The notes: generated by a model not told the origin, from the letters alone. 64,000 nucleotides of DNA from Parapedobacter defluvii (GCF_014642075.1 NZ_BMIK01000005.1:1-64000), one strand, 5' to 3'. Numbered from the stretch's first letter, positions 1 through 8,548 are shown. Numbers and translations are program-made.

Positions 1-170
1 AAGTGGTTGCCTTTGTAATGAAATATCAGAAAGTCTACCACAGACATTGACGGAGTTTTTTCTTTGTGCTCGAAATAATGAGCGACCAATGCCGGCAATT
101 TCAACAACTGGTAAAGCTCCGTTGTCGAAAAAAGGTAAGTGGTTACTATCAGTGCCGTGAGCAATTTCAT
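1..170 (-). CDS. small hypothetical membrane protein, partial (runs off left edge)
   Basis: A frame opens at an ATG at 170 and stays open to the left edge (56 codons, no stop). The start is hydrophobic (MKLLTALIVTTYLF), followed by ELYQLLKLP and a His-rich stretch AHYFEHKEK. From memory this resembles a family of short Bacteroidota proteins of unknown function with a TTELxxLxKLP core; I cannot name a domain. A -7 like element TAAATTTG lies at 176-183 only a few bases upstream, which suggests a very short leader. It lies 84 bases downstream of the RIC gene on the same strand, so it could share that transcript. Function unknown. Confidence 0.65.
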   Translation of the reverse strand, partial: MKLLTALIVTTYLFSTTELYQLLKLPALVAHYFEHKEKTPSMSVVDFLIFHYKGNH

Positions 171-254
171 CTATACAAATTTAGTTAATCTTTAGGCAAT
201 CGTACCTGGTAATTTTATGCCTGAGCGTAATTTATATTTTATCAAAATAAAATT

Positions 255-1199
255 CTATCGATGTGCTAAGCGTTCGTTTTCGATTTTGATGACCTTTGGA
301 AACAGGATGTTGTTTTCAAGGTGGATATGTTGGAATAGATCATTTTCAAACGCTTTGATCTTTTCATACAGGTATGTGTAGGAATTGCAAGCATTGGCGG
401 GCAGCTGATAATCAGCGGTCAATTTACGGAAGTTGCGCAATTCATTTCCAGCATCCTGATGTTCCCGTTCCAAGTCTTGCACCGCTTCGTGGATTTGCTG
501 AGGCAAATCGTCGGCTCCGTTTTCCAGTTTTTTGACGATGGGGAAAAGTACCTGCTCTTCGTTTTGGAGATGAATATTAAGTTCCGCCATGAATACGTGC
601 AAGCCTTCGGCCAACTCCATCAGTTCGTGATGTTCGAAGCCGTGGCGTAGTGCCACTTTATCTGCCAATTGTTCAATGATAGGTCCATTTTCCCGTATAT
701 ATCGGTGATGTACGTTGTGGATATAATCTGCTAAAAATCCAAGATCCCACCGGTCGAAATCATAGGCCACTTGCGCGCTCCGGACTTCCCCGGCCGCTTC
801 CAGTTCACTGCGTAAATGCTGTTCTTCCACGCCGGCCGCTTCCGCTGCTTCCCGAAGGGTCCTTTTGCCACCGCAACAGAAATCGATGCCTAATTTCATG
901 AATACTTCTGCCTTGCGGATATCTTTGGCAACGATTCTGCCTATCGTATCCGCTTCCTCCCTTCCTGCAAGCGACTTCGTAATTCGGACACGCCAGCGTC
1001 CCGGATCTGCTTCGAGATATTCCCAGTTGTACCGATCAGACTGCTCGGCGAGCAGGGAAGAATACAGCGGCTTAGGATCCTGGTCATTTAACATGATGAA
1101 ATCTTCACCTTGGTCCAATGCTTCGAAATGCGCTAAAATCGTGGAATGTCTCACTTGTGGTTCAATTTTAGTGATATCCAATATTGCTGTTTTTTTCAT
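255..1199 (-). CDS. ric: iron-sulfur cluster repair di-iron protein RIC (ScdA/YtfE family) with N-terminal DUF2249
   Basis: 314 residues. Residues about 6-75 fit DUF2249. Residues about 84-130 fit the ScdA N-terminal domain with its adjacent cysteines (C108, C109 in DFCCGGKRT). The rest is a hemerythrin-like di-iron domain with expected ligands in HNVHHRY (161-167), HLQNEEQVLFP (210-220), EHQDAG (246-251) and HIHLENNILFP (291-301). RIC proteins repair [Fe-S] clusters after nitric oxide or oxidative damage in the cytoplasm. It is the third gene behind nosF- and nosY-like genes on the same strand, with a 46-base gap. That context suggests a denitrification/NO-stress unit. The DUF2249 fusion is common in Bacteroidota. 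Confidence 0.88.
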   Translation of the reverse strand: MKKTAILDITKIEPQVRHSTILAHFEALDQGEDFIMLNDQDPKPLYSSLLAEQSDRYNWEYLEADPGRWRVRITKSLAGREEADTIGRIVAKDIRKAEVFMKLGIDFCCGGKRTLREAAEAAGVEEQHLRSELEAAGEVRSAQVAYDFDRWDLGFLADYIHNVHHRYIRENGPIIEQLADKVALRHGFEHHELMELAEGLHVFMAELNIHLQNEEQVLFPIVKKLENGADDLPQQIHEAVQDLEREHQDAGNELRNFRKLTADYQLPANACNSYTYLYEKIKAFENDLFQHIHLENNILFPKVIKIENERLAHR

Positions 1200-1245
1200 G
1201 GCCTCAATTGTTTAATTCGTATTACGCGGTATGTATTGTTTTTTA

Positions 1246-2013
1246 TCACAAATCCTTCCGCTTGAAAAACCGCAATGAGAACCACAGCGGCATAACCGTC
1301 CACAGTACCAGTACTGCTGCTGTCGTTACCATACCTCCTGCGGTCCCAAAGAAGTTCCGGAATATCGCCCCGGTATACCCCATCATGGCCGAAACATCTA
1401 TCTGCAACAGGATCAGGACCCGGCTGATGTCGATGGGGTTCAGCATGGACAGCGCTACCATTGCACTTTCGATGGGGTAGTCCGAAAACTGGAACAGGAA
1501 GAACAGTACCAATGCATCAAACAGCAGTGCAAAATAGAGCCAGAGCAGGATGGACAATCCGATGCCTTTGGCTTTGTCGCGTATACGCACAGCAGCCCAA
1601 AGGGCTATAGACACGAAGACCAAGGACAATGCGCAGCCGCAGAGTACCAATAGGATGCCCGACGCTGTAAATGCATAAAAAGCCACAGGAATACCCACGC
1701 CAACAATGAAAGCCAACGATACGGCCCCAGCCAATCCGGTGAAAATGCTCATCCAGATTACCTTCCGGCGAAGCGGCTGACTGACCAGCAATTCGATGAA
1801 CTCCGAACTGTTGTACAGGTAGACCGTGGAAAAGAGGATACTTACCAGGGGCACCACAAATAGCACAATGCTCAATAAACTGGCTACCCCCTTTTCCGCG
1901 TTGTCTTCCATGCTGAACACACTGAATGAAAGTATTAATAACACGGCTGTATACACGATGATGGTACGGCTCCTGAGCAGGTCGGCAATGACATATTTGA
2001 TAATCTTTTTCAT
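1246..2013 (-). CDS. nosY: ABC-2 type membrane permease, NosY-like
   Basis: 255 residues with about six hydrophobic membrane segments, beginning MKKIIKYVIADLLRSR, the usual start of NosY/ABC-2 permeases. The motif ELLVSQPLRR and the late segment LNPIDISRVLILL are characteristic of NosY-type proteins. NosY forms an exporter with NosF and NosD that is needed to mature the copper sites of nitrous oxide reductase. It lies 5 bases downstream of the nosF fragment on the same strand. With nosF broken by the IS upstream, this gene has probably lost its native promoter. The NosY assignment rests on sequence feel plus the neighbour; a generic ABC-2 permease is the alternative. Confidence 0.75.
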   Translation of the reverse strand: MKKIIKYVIADLLRSRTIIVYTAVLLILSFSVFSMEDNAEKGVASLLSIVLFVVPLVSILFSTVYLYNSSEFIELLVSQPLRRKVIWMSIFTGLAGAVSLAFIVGVGIPVAFYAFTASGILLVLCGCALSLVFVSIALWAAVRIRDKAKGIGLSILLWLYFALLFDALVLFFLFQFSDYPIESAMVALSMLNPIDISRVLILLQIDVSAMMGYTGAIFRNFFGTAGGMVTTAAVLVLWTVMPLWFSLRFFKRKDL

Positions 2014-2018
2014 GCTGC

Positions 2019-2324
2019 TTAATCGATGAGTTCGTGGATGGCTATTACCTGTGCAACTGCCTTTGACAACTTATCCGTCCCGGTTGCCGTTTTAAGCGAT
2101 TGCAACGACTTGTGGAACAGTGGCTTACCTTCCTGCATGTAAATGACCTCCGATACCAGATCGTCCAGGTCGCTCAATACATGCGAAGTAATGATAACCA
2201 GTTTGTTCCGTTGTGTTTCGGTGATAATCTTGTCTTTCAGTAATTCGGTCGAAAGTGGGTCCAGCCCGGCCGTTGGCTCGTCAAGAATAAGCACTTCGGG
2301 ATTGAACAGGAAGGCGAGACAGGC
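2019..2324 (-). pseudogene. nosF: nosF-like ABC transporter ATPase, 3' fragment truncated by IS21
   Basis: About 101 native codons remain. They include Walker B and D-loop (VLILDEPTAGLDP) and the H-loop (VIITSHVLSDLDD), then a C-terminal tail. Everything before the residues just after the expected signature motif (Walker A, Q-loop, LSGG) is absent. The frame runs a few codons into the IS end, so an ATG at 2336 is provided by IS sequence and is not a real start. NosF is the ATPase of the NosDFY maturation complex. Without Walker A it cannot hydrolyse ATP. The missing front half is not found on the other side of the IS. Confidence 0.85.
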
Positions 2325-2340
2325 TGGATAAACCACACCA

Positions 2341-2446
2341 AAATGATCCCCCTAAACCATCAGAAACTGTCCCCCTCTGCCAGAGGAAAGTGATCCCCTT
2401 CGGCCAAAGCAAAGTGTCCCCCTTTCGCCGGGCCAAAGTGATCCCC
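2341..2446 (+). repeat. IS21 left-end array: five 12-bp repeats
   Basis: Five copies of AAANTGNTCCCC at 2341-2352, 2364-2375, 2387-2398, 2411-2422 and 2435-2446, spaced 23-24 bases. Two inverted copies sit at 4944-4954 and 4967-4978, 23 bases apart. These are the likely IstA binding sites. Confidence 0.8.
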
Positions 2447-2533
2447 TGAAAAGAGTATAAAGTAGTTTGCCAGTCGGTTTGGTTAGACGGGGTTTTTGTT
2501 TAGATTTTCGATGAACAAAAACCCTTGATTACG

Positions 2534-4081
2534 ATGTCCAATACACCGATCAAAATGAATAAACTACGACAGATTATCCGCCTTTATTGCCAGGGAACCG
2601 GCACAAAGACCATTCACGGGATGTTAGGCACTTCCCGTACGACTATCAAAAAGTATGTGCGGATCTGGCACGAACTGGGTCTCACCCATGAAGAGTTCAA
2701 TTCCAGGAGCGATAGTGAACTATCCGTTCTTTTCAATACGACGGCAGCCAAATCGATATGTAGCCCCCGTATGCAGGAGTTGGAACTGTTACTGCCGGAT
2801 TACTGTAAACGATTAAAAAAGAAGGGTGTAACCCGTGAGCTGCTTCATTTGGAATATCTCTCGAAGCACCCTCAGGGTTATGGGCGCTCTCGGTTCAACA
2901 ATGCCATCCATACCTATCTTCAGCTTTCCAAGCCTGTCATGCACCTTGACCATAAAGCAGGAGATAAGATCTATATCGACTTTGCCGGAAGCAAACTACA
3001 GCTTCATCCAGCTTCATGCCCGGAGCGTGATGTAGAAGTATTTGTAGCGATATTGGGCTGCAGCCAGCTTACGTATGTGGAAGCAGTAGAGAGCCAGCGT
3101 AAAGAGGACCTGATCAAGGCCTGTGAGAATGCCCTGCACTATTTCGGAGGTGTCCCGGCGGCTATTGTTCCCGACAACCTGCGTTCTGCAGTGACCAGGG
3201 GAAGTAAATATGAAGCCGTACTCAATGATGAGTTTGCGGCTTTTGCCGAGCATTATGCGGTTACAGTGGTCCCCGCCCGGGCTTATAAGCCCCGTGACAA
3301 GTCTTTGGTGGAAGGGGCTGTTAAACTTATCTACCGGAGCATTTACCAGCGGCTGGAAGGCCGCAGGTTCAGCGACCTGGAATCACTGAATGCAGCCATA
3401 CGGTCCGCACTGGAAATCCACAACAACAAACCTTTTTCAGGACGGAGTTACTCGCGCAGGGAACAGTTCGAGGAAGTGGAACGGGAAGCTCTGGGTGCAC
3501 TCAATCCGATCCGCTACGAGGTTCACAGGCAAGTTATGGTAACAGTGATGAAGAACGGCTATGTCCGTTTGGGTGAGGATATTCACTACTACAGCGTTCC
3601 TTACACCTATATCGGCAAGAAAGTAAAGGTACTTTATACCTCCGGAATGGTCCTGATCTATTACCACTACACGCAGATTGCGGCCCATAAACGCAACCGG
3701 ACCAAATATCATTACACCACCGACAAAGAACACCTGGCCTCACAGCACCGTTTTCTGACCGAATGGACACCTGAAAAGTTTATCCAGGAAGCCGAGCAGA
3801 TCCACGGGGATGTAGCCAAATACATCTCTCAGGTCCTGGAACGTAAGACCTATCCTGAACAAGCTTACAAATCATGTTCCGGTATATTGAGCTTCACCAG
3901 ACGTGTCGGACCAGAGCGTCTGGCCAATGCCTGCCGTTGGGCCGACAATCTTGGCCAGTACAGCTATCCAATCATTGAGGAGATCCTGAGAAAACGGCTG
4001 GACCAGCTTACCCCTGAGGATGAACCAGCCAGCAGCATCCCGACCCATAACAACATCAGAGGCAAAGAATATTATCAGTAA
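2534..4081 (+). CDS. istA: IS21 family transposase IstA
   Basis: About 515 residues. An N-terminal helix-turn-helix (residues about 8-45, LRQIIRLYCQG...TIKKYV) is followed by an RNase H-like DDE integrase core: first Asp in DKIYIDFAG, second in VPDNLRSAV, Glu in DKSLVEGAVKLIYR. The C-terminal region has the beta-strand-rich element typical of IstA (VRLGEDIHYYSVP). IstA binds the IS ends and catalyses strand transfer. The ATG at 2534 is preferred; a TTG at 2525 in the same frame is possible. istB follows after 24 bases, the usual istAB arrangement. The gene looks intact, so the element may be active. Confidence 0.95.
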   Translation: MSNTPIKMNKLRQIIRLYCQGTGTKTIHGMLGTSRTTIKKYVRIWHELGLTHEEFNSRSDSELSVLFNTTAAKSICSPRMQELELLLPDYCKRLKKKGVTRELLHLEYLSKHPQGYGRSRFNNAIHTYLQLSKPVMHLDHKAGDKIYIDFAGSKLQLHPASCPERDVEVFVAILGCSQLTYVEAVESQRKEDLIKACENALHYFGGVPAAIVPDNLRSAVTRGSKYEAVLNDEFAAFAEHYAVTVVPARAYKPRDKSLVEGAVKLIYRSIYQRLEGRRFSDLESLNAAIRSALEIHNNKPFSGRSYSRREQFEEVEREALGALNPIRYEVHRQVMVTVMKNGYVRLGEDIHYYSVPYTYIGKKVKVLYTSGMVLIYYHYTQIAAHKRNRTKYHYTTDKEHLASQHRFLTEWTPEKFIQEAEQIHGDVAKYISQVLERKTYPEQAYKSCSGILSFTRRVGPERLANACRWADNLGQYSYPIIEEILRKRLDQLTPEDEPASSIPTHNNIRGKEYYQ

Positions 4082-4105
4082 TACATTAACAATCCTATCA
4101 TAAGC

Positions 4106-4852
4106 ATGAATAACGAAACATTAGAGAAGATGCGTCAGCTTCGCCTTTACGGCATGTATGATGCCTTTAAAACCAATCTGGAGACTTCAGTGAAAGAATC
4201 CCTGACCGCAGACCAATTTATTGCACTGTTGGTGGCCAGCGAATGGGACGACCGGCGGAACCGCTCTGTACAGAGAGCCATCAGAGGGGCAAACTTCCGC
4301 TACAACGCCTCTTTAGAGCAGATAGATTATTCCTTTGAGCGTGGCCTGGATAAGAACCAGGTCCACAGGCTTGCCGGACTTGAGTTCGTCAAAGAACACA
4401 AAGATGTGTTTATTACCGGTTCCACTGGAACCGGTAAAAGCTACCTGGCCACTGCTCTAGGCTATCATGCCTGCCAAAATGGTTACAAAGTGATGTACGT
4501 GAATACGGCTAAGCTTATGGGGCAGTTAAAGCTGGCCAAGGCAAAAGGTACCATGTTGGCCGAACTTAAGCGCATAGAGCGCCTGGACATGCTTATACTG
4601 GACGACTTCGGCCTCCAGCCATTCGACCCACAGTCCAGACTTGCGCTGCTTGATATCATTGAAGATAGGCACCAGAGGCGTTCTACGGTAATTACTTCGC
4701 AGATCCCGGTCAAGGAATGGTACGATATTATTGGTGAAAAAACCGTGGCTGACGCAGTCCTTGACCGAATTGTACACCACTCAGTAAGGGTTGAACTTTT
4801 TGGAGAATCACTAAGGAGAAAAAAAACTAATCCAGAAAATGTATTTTTGTAG
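4106..4852 (+). CDS. istB: IS21-like element helper ATPase IstB
   Basis: 248 residues. An N-terminal helical region (residues about 1-95) precedes an AAA+ ATPase with Walker A GSTGTGKS (about residues 104-111) and Walker B MLILDDFG. IstB is the DnaC-like ATPase that assists IstA in target selection. Length and order are standard for the family. The frame is intact. Confidence 0.95.
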   Translation: MNNETLEKMRQLRLYGMYDAFKTNLETSVKESLTADQFIALLVASEWDDRRNRSVQRAIRGANFRYNASLEQIDYSFERGLDKNQVHRLAGLEFVKEHKDVFITGSTGTGKSYLATALGYHACQNGYKVMYVNTAKLMGQLKLAKAKGTMLAELKRIERLDMLILDDFGLQPFDPQSRLALLDIIEDRHQRRSTVITSQIPVKEWYDIIGEKTVADAVLDRIVHHSVRVELFGESLRRKKTNPENVFL

Positions 4853-5005
4853 AAATAATAGTTGTTAAACCGGACAAAAAATATCCGTCTAAGGAACCGA
4901 TCTCCACAACAACTTTTTGTTCTTTTCAAACCTCAACTCTGAGGGGACACTTTGAAGTGGTGAAGGGGGGACAGTTTAAATGGTATATCCAAACATGGTT
5001 TTCGG

Positions 5006-5041
5006 TTTAAAAATAAAGCCGATCAATTTCTTGACCGGCTT
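5006..5041 (-). terminator. rho-independent terminator of tRNA-fMet
   Basis: Read on the minus strand: stem AAGCCGGTC, 8-base loop, GATCGGCTT, then TTTATTTTT. It follows directly after the encoded CCA end of the tRNA. The IS21 right end lies only about 15-25 bases further on. Confidence 0.8.
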
Positions 5042-5045
5042 CCTT

Positions 5046-5121
<76 letters not shown>

Positions 5122-5148
5122 ATGTATTTTCAGTATTTCATTCTCATT

Positions 5149-5217
5149 CGGACTCGAACCAGTGTCCGCCAACTGGCGGATATGAGCCCGACGAGCTACC
5201 AACTGCTCCACCCCGCA
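5149..5217 (-). pseudogene. scrambled partial copy of the initiator tRNA
   Basis: The first 38 bases, through anticodon CAT, match the neighbouring tRNA-fMet exactly. The 3' anticodon stem and variable loop are replaced by the palindrome TCCGCCAGTTGGCGGA. A piece of T-arm (CACTGGTTCGAGTCC) follows, then unrelated AT-rich sequence; the acceptor 3' strand and CCA are missing. It cannot fold as a tRNA. It lies between the promoter at 5287-5318 and the intact tRNA, so it is probably part of the primary transcript and removed during 5' processing. Confidence 0.8.
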
Positions 5218-5286
5218 ATGTTTCTTTTATATTGTATCCGAACACTCGCTGCCGGATTTTTTTAATTCCTTTTCCGAATTGGACTG

Positions 5287-5318
5287 CAAAGATATAATTT
5301 GTTTCTTTGCAAAACAAA
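5287..5318 (-). promoter_or_regulatory. promoter of the tRNA-fMet unit
   Basis: On the minus strand: TTTG (complement of 5315-5318), a 20-base spacer, then TATCTTTG (complement of 5287-5294). This is a full match to the Bacteroidota -33/-7 consensus. It lies upstream of both the scrambled copy and the intact tRNA and overlaps the region upstream of era on the other strand. Confidence 0.75.
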
Positions 5319-5332
5319 TCAAATTTCAAAAA

Positions 5333-6211
5333 ATGTCCCATAAAGCCGGATTTGTTAGTATCATTGGAAAGCCGAATGCGGGTAAGTCCACGTTAATGAA
5401 CGCGTTAGTAGGAGAGAAGATGTCTATTGTAACGCCAAAGGCACAGACAACGCGGCACCGCATTATCGGAATTGTCAATGAGCCGGACTATCAGATTGTT
5501 TTTTCCGACACGCCTGGCGTGATTAAACCTGCGTATACACTGCAGGAGTCCATGATGAGTTCCGTCCAAGGTTCACTTATTGATGCCGATCTGATTTTAT
5601 TGGTCACGGATATCCATGAGAAATACGACGAAAACGATGTGATTGAAAAATTAAAGAAGACGGATTCGCCGGTTGCGATACTCATTAATAAAATCGATAC
5701 ATCGACAGAAGAGGAAGTTAAACAGAAAATAGTAAGCTGGCAGGAACTTGTTAATCCCCAAGCAATTTTTGCTGTGTCCGCACTTCATGGGCACAACATG
5801 GAGTCGGTAATGCAGTTTATTTTGGACCGTCTTCCCGAACATCCGCCTTACTACGAAAAAGATGCGCTCACCGATCGGAACGAGCGTTTTTTCGTGTCGG
5901 AAATCATCAGGGAAAAGGTATTTAAGCTATATGAAAAAGAGATTCCGTACAGTACGGAAGTGGTAATCACCACTTTTAAGGAGGAAGCCAGCATCACCCG
6001 GATCAGTGCGGAAATCATTGTTGAACGGGATTCGCAGAAAAATATCCTAATCGGGAAAGCAGGCAGTATGATAAAAAAAGTAGGTACGTATGCACGGGAG
6101 GATATAGAGGACTTTTTGCAGACAAAAGTATTTTTGGAGCTGTTTGTCAAAGTAATCCCCGATTGGCGGAAAAAAGATAATTACCTAAAGAGGTTTGGTT
6201 ATGAACGATAG
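5333..6211 (+). CDS. era: GTPase Era
   Basis: 292 residues, the usual length. G1 motif GKPNAGKST (12-20), G3 DTPG (59-62), G4 NKID (119-122). The C-terminal KH domain (about 205-285) contains the conserved stretch around LIGKAGSMIKKVG. Era binds the 3' end of 16S rRNA and acts in 30S subunit maturation in the cytoplasm. The ATG at 5333 is chosen because the family starts with MxHKAGFVxIIG; an upstream in-frame start at 5279 would overlap the divergent tRNA promoter. rpsP follows 70 bases downstream under its own promoter. Confidence 0.96.
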   Translation: MSHKAGFVSIIGKPNAGKSTLMNALVGEKMSIVTPKAQTTRHRIIGIVNEPDYQIVFSDTPGVIKPAYTLQESMMSSVQGSLIDADLILLVTDIHEKYDENDVIEKLKKTDSPVAILINKIDTSTEEEVKQKIVSWQELVNPQAIFAVSALHGHNMESVMQFILDRLPEHPPYYEKDALTDRNERFFVSEIIREKVFKLYEKEIPYSTEVVITTFKEEASITRISAEIIVERDSQKNILIGKAGSMIKKVGTYAREDIEDFLQTKVFLELFVKVIPDWRKKDNYLKRFGYER

Positions 6212-6225
6212 TTTTTCTATCTTTG
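6194..6225 (+). promoter_or_regulatory. rpsP promoter
   Basis: TTTG at 6194-6197, a 20-base spacer, TATCTTTG at 6218-6225: a near-perfect Bacteroidota promoter. The -33 box lies inside the end of era. The leader to rpsP would be about 50 bases. Confidence 0.8.
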
Positions 6226-6281
6226 CAGCCCCGCAGCAGAGCGCTCCGGGGTTATGTTGAATACATATTTTAAAGAACAGA

Positions 6282-6866
6282 ATGGCAGTTAAAATCAGAT
6301 TGCAAAGACACGGTAAAAAAGGAAAGCCTTTTTACCATGTAGTAGTTGCCGATTCGCGTGCTCCACGTGACGGTAAGTTTATTGAGCGTATTGGCTCATA
6401 CAATCCCAACACCAATCCGGCAACGATTGATTTAAATTTCGATAAGGCGCTTGATTGGTTGAACAAAGGTGCACAACCCACAGATACTACCCGTGCGATT
6501 TTGTCGTATAAAGGTGTGCTTTATAAAAAGCACTTGCAAGGCGGTGTGAAAAAGGGTGCTTTTGACGAAGCAACTGCCGATGCTAAGTTTGAAGAATGGC
6601 TTAGCGCAAAAGAAGCTAGAATCCAAGGTAAAAAAGACGGATTGGCTCAGACTAAAGAAGAGGCGAGAAAAGCAGCATTGGCTGCTGAAGCGAAGAAGAA
6701 AGCAGAAATGGCTGCTGCCATCGAAGCGAAAAACACGCCTCCGGCAGAAGAAGCTCCCGAGACAGAGGAAGAAGTCCCTGCAGTGGATGCTGCTGCTGAG
6801 ACAGCCGATGAAGCTCCGGCTACTGAAGAAGCTCCGGCTGATGAAGAGTCAAAGACGGAAGAGTAA
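6282..6866 (+). CDS. rpsP: 30S ribosomal protein S16 with long C-terminal tail
   Basis: 194 residues. The first about 80 residues are a standard S16 core ([26 protein letters not shown] start, [14 protein letters not shown]). From about residue 105 a low-complexity Ala/Glu/Lys tail extends the protein to roughly twice the E. coli length, ending in acidic repeats ([25 protein letters not shown]). Extended S16 tails occur in many Bacteroidota; their role is unknown to me. S16 binds 16S rRNA during 30S assembly. A terminator follows. Confidence 0.97.
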   Translation: MAVKIRLQRHGKKGKPFYHVVVADSRAPRDGKFIERIGSYNPNTNPATIDLNFDKALDWLNKGAQPTDTTRAILSYKGVLYKKHLQGGVKKGAFDEATADAKFEEWLSAKEARIQGKKDGLAQTKEEARKAALAAEAKKKAEMAAAIEAKNTPPAEEAPETEEEVPAVDAAAETADEAPATEEAPADEESKTEE

Positions 6867-6889
6867 TCAAATTATTCTTCAAACAAAAC

Positions 6890-6926
6890 AAAACCGCTCC
6901 GGGGAATTCATCCTTGAGCGGTTTTT
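6890..6926 (+). terminator. terminator after rpsP
   Basis: Stem AAAACCGCTC (6890-6899) and GAGCGGTTTT (6916-6925) with a 16-base loop, ending in T residues. It separates rpsP from rimM, so rimM depends on read-through or its own promoter. Confidence 0.8.
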
Positions 6927-6958
6927 CATTATTCGGTTACATCCTGACCATCTATTGA

Positions 6959-7480
6959 ATGGAGTTGACAGATAGTTTCTACATCGGCTATATAAGCAAA
7001 ACCCGTGGACTCAAAGGGGAGGTGCAGCTGTTTTTTGAGTTTGACGACTATGAAGCACTGGAAATGGACGTGCTCTTTTTGGAAATGGAGCGGAAGCTTG
7101 TTCCCTTCTTTGTTGACAGCCTGAAAATCCACAGTAACCGTACCGCATACTTGTTCCTGGAAGATGTAGACCACATCGACAAGGCGAAGGCTCTTGTCCG
7201 AAAAAAGGTGTATCTGCCCAATAACAAGCTGCCTCAACGTAATCCGGATGATTTTAGGATCGGCGATTTGAAAGGATTTAGGGTGTATGATTTGACCCAT
7301 GGCGAATTGGGTGAAATCGTCGAAGTGCACGAATATCCGCAGCAATTTGTTGCAGCAGTCGCTTATAGAGGTAAAGAATTGATGTTTCCGTTGATTGAAG
7401 ATCTGATTGTTTCGATCGATCAGGAAGGTCATCGATTACAGGTAAATCTACCCGAAGGATTGGTAGATGTGTATTCATAA
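6959..7480 (+). CDS. rimM: ribosome maturation factor RimM
   Basis: 173 residues. N-terminal RimM beta-barrel (FYIGYISKTRGLKGEVQL, residues about 7-24) and C-terminal PRC-barrel region (RIGDLKGFRVYDLTHGELGEIVEV...ELMFPLIEDLIVSID). It binds S19 and acts in late processing of the 16S rRNA 3' domain. The position after rpsP is conserved, but trmD and rplS, which usually follow, are absent here; metF comes next. Confidence 0.95.
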   Translation: MELTDSFYIGYISKTRGLKGEVQLFFEFDDYEALEMDVLFLEMERKLVPFFVDSLKIHSNRTAYLFLEDVDHIDKAKALVRKKVYLPNNKLPQRNPDDFRIGDLKGFRVYDLTHGELGEIVEVHEYPQQFVAAVAYRGKELMFPLIEDLIVSIDQEGHRLQVNLPEGLVDVYS

Positions 7481-7532
7481 ATAAACCGGTTTGATTCCAT
7501 AAGCGATCACAGTACTTTCGCTTAAAAAGAAT

Positions 7533-7564
7533 ATTGATCCATACCAATAATTTGTCTAAGTTTG
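7533..7564 (+). promoter_or_regulatory. metF promoter
   Basis: ATTG at 7533-7536, a 20-base spacer, TAAGTTTG at 7557-7564. This rules out the upstream in-frame start at 7562 and supports the ATG at 7592 with a leader of about 20 bases. Confidence 0.65.
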
Positions 7565-7591
7565 GCGGCTGCCATAGTCAGGCTCGATGAA

Positions 7592-8548
7592 ATGAAGATA
7601 ACTGAACATATAAAAAACGCCAACGGAAAACCCCTGTTTTCATTTGAACTGCTGCCTCCGATGAAGGGGCAAAGTATTGCCAGTATCTATAATACGATCG
7701 ATGCATTGATGGAGTTCAAGCCACCTTTCATTGATGTGACGTATCATCGCGAAGACTACATCTACAAGCAGCATCCGCATGGCTTGCTCGAACGTATCGC
7801 CTATCGCAAACGTCCGGGTACGGTGGCCATATGTGCAGCGATCATGAACAAATATAAGGTGGACGCCGTGCCACATCTGATTTGTGGTGGATTTACAAAG
7901 GAGGAAACCGAAAACGCACTGATCGACCTACACTTCCTGGGTATTGATAACGTACTGGTTTTACGGGGTGATGCACGTAAAGCGGACAAAGATTTCGTGC
8001 CGACTCCAGGTGGACACGCCTATGCCACCGATCTGTTGCAGCATGTCAAGAATATGAATGGTGGTAAATACCTCCACGAAGACATTGAGAATTCGGAATG
8101 TACCGACTTTTGTGTGGGGGTGGCTGGTTATCCTGAAAAGCACTTTGAAGCGCCTAATTTCGAAACTGACTTTAGGTACTTAAAGAAAAAAGTTGAAATG
8201 GGTGCCGATTTTATCGTAACGCAGATGTTTTTTGACAATAGTAAGTACAAAGCATTTGTGGAACGCTGTAGGGCCGATGGGATTAATGTACCCATTATTC
8301 CCGGATTAAAACCCATTACTTCCGCCAAACAACTGATTACGCTTCCGAAGATTTTCCACATTGACATCCCGGTGGAACTCAGCGAAGCAATCGGGGCCTG
8401 TAAAACCGCGCAACAGGTGAAAGAAGTGGGCATTGAATGGATGGTACAGCAGTGCAAGGAGCTGGTTGAATTCGGTGCTCCGGTATTACATTTTTATACG
8501 ATGGGTAACCCGGCTCCGACTAGACAAATTGTGGAGCAGGTATTCTAA
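7592..8548 (+). CDS. metF: methylenetetrahydrofolate reductase [NAD(P)H]
   Basis: 318 residues, TIM-barrel flavoprotein. It opens MKITEHIKNANGKPLFSFELLPP, with the catalytic Glu region near the N-terminus, then DVTYHRED, HLICGG, DNVLVLRGDA and FIVTQMFFDN, all typical of MTHFR. It reduces 5,10-methylene-THF to 5-methyl-THF, the methyl donor for methionine synthesis. The start at 7592 is chosen because the upstream in-frame codons overlap a promoter. It is convergent with glnS. Confidence 0.96.
   Translation: MKITEHIKNANGKPLFSFELLPPMKGQSIASIYNTIDALMEFKPPFIDVTYHREDYIYKQHPHGLLERIAYRKRPGTVAICAAIMNKYKVDAVPHLICGGFTKEETENALIDLHFLGIDNVLVLRGDARKADKDFVPTPGGHAYATDLLQHVKNMNGGKYLHEDIENSECTDFCVGVAGYPEKHFEAPNFETDFRYLKKKVEMGADFIVTQMFFDNSKYKAFVERCRADGINVPIIPGLKPITSAKQLITLPKIFHIDIPVELSEAIGACKTAQQVKEVGIEWMVQQCKELVEFGAPVLHFYTMGNPAPTRQIVEQVF

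Larger units (their letters stand above)
2325..4991 (+). mobile_element. IS21-family insertion sequence, complete (istA-istB)
   Basis: About 2.67 kb. Both ends carry the imperfect inverted terminus TGGATAWACCA (2325 onward; reverse complement ending at 4991). Inside the left end lie five copies of a 12-base repeat AAANTGNTCCCC, and two inverted copies lie at the right end, as expected for IS21 multiple transposase-binding sites. It carries intact istA and istB. The flanks (left CGAGACAGGC, right AACATGGTT) show no matching target duplication. The left flank is inside a nosF-like gene while the right flank is the terminator of a tRNA gene. The end points are inferred and could be off by a few bases. 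Confidence 0.88.

Noticed and set aside
7481-7591. Riboswitch ahead of metF
   Set aside because: Leader is only about 20 bases after the promoter; no room for a SAM or folate aptamer.
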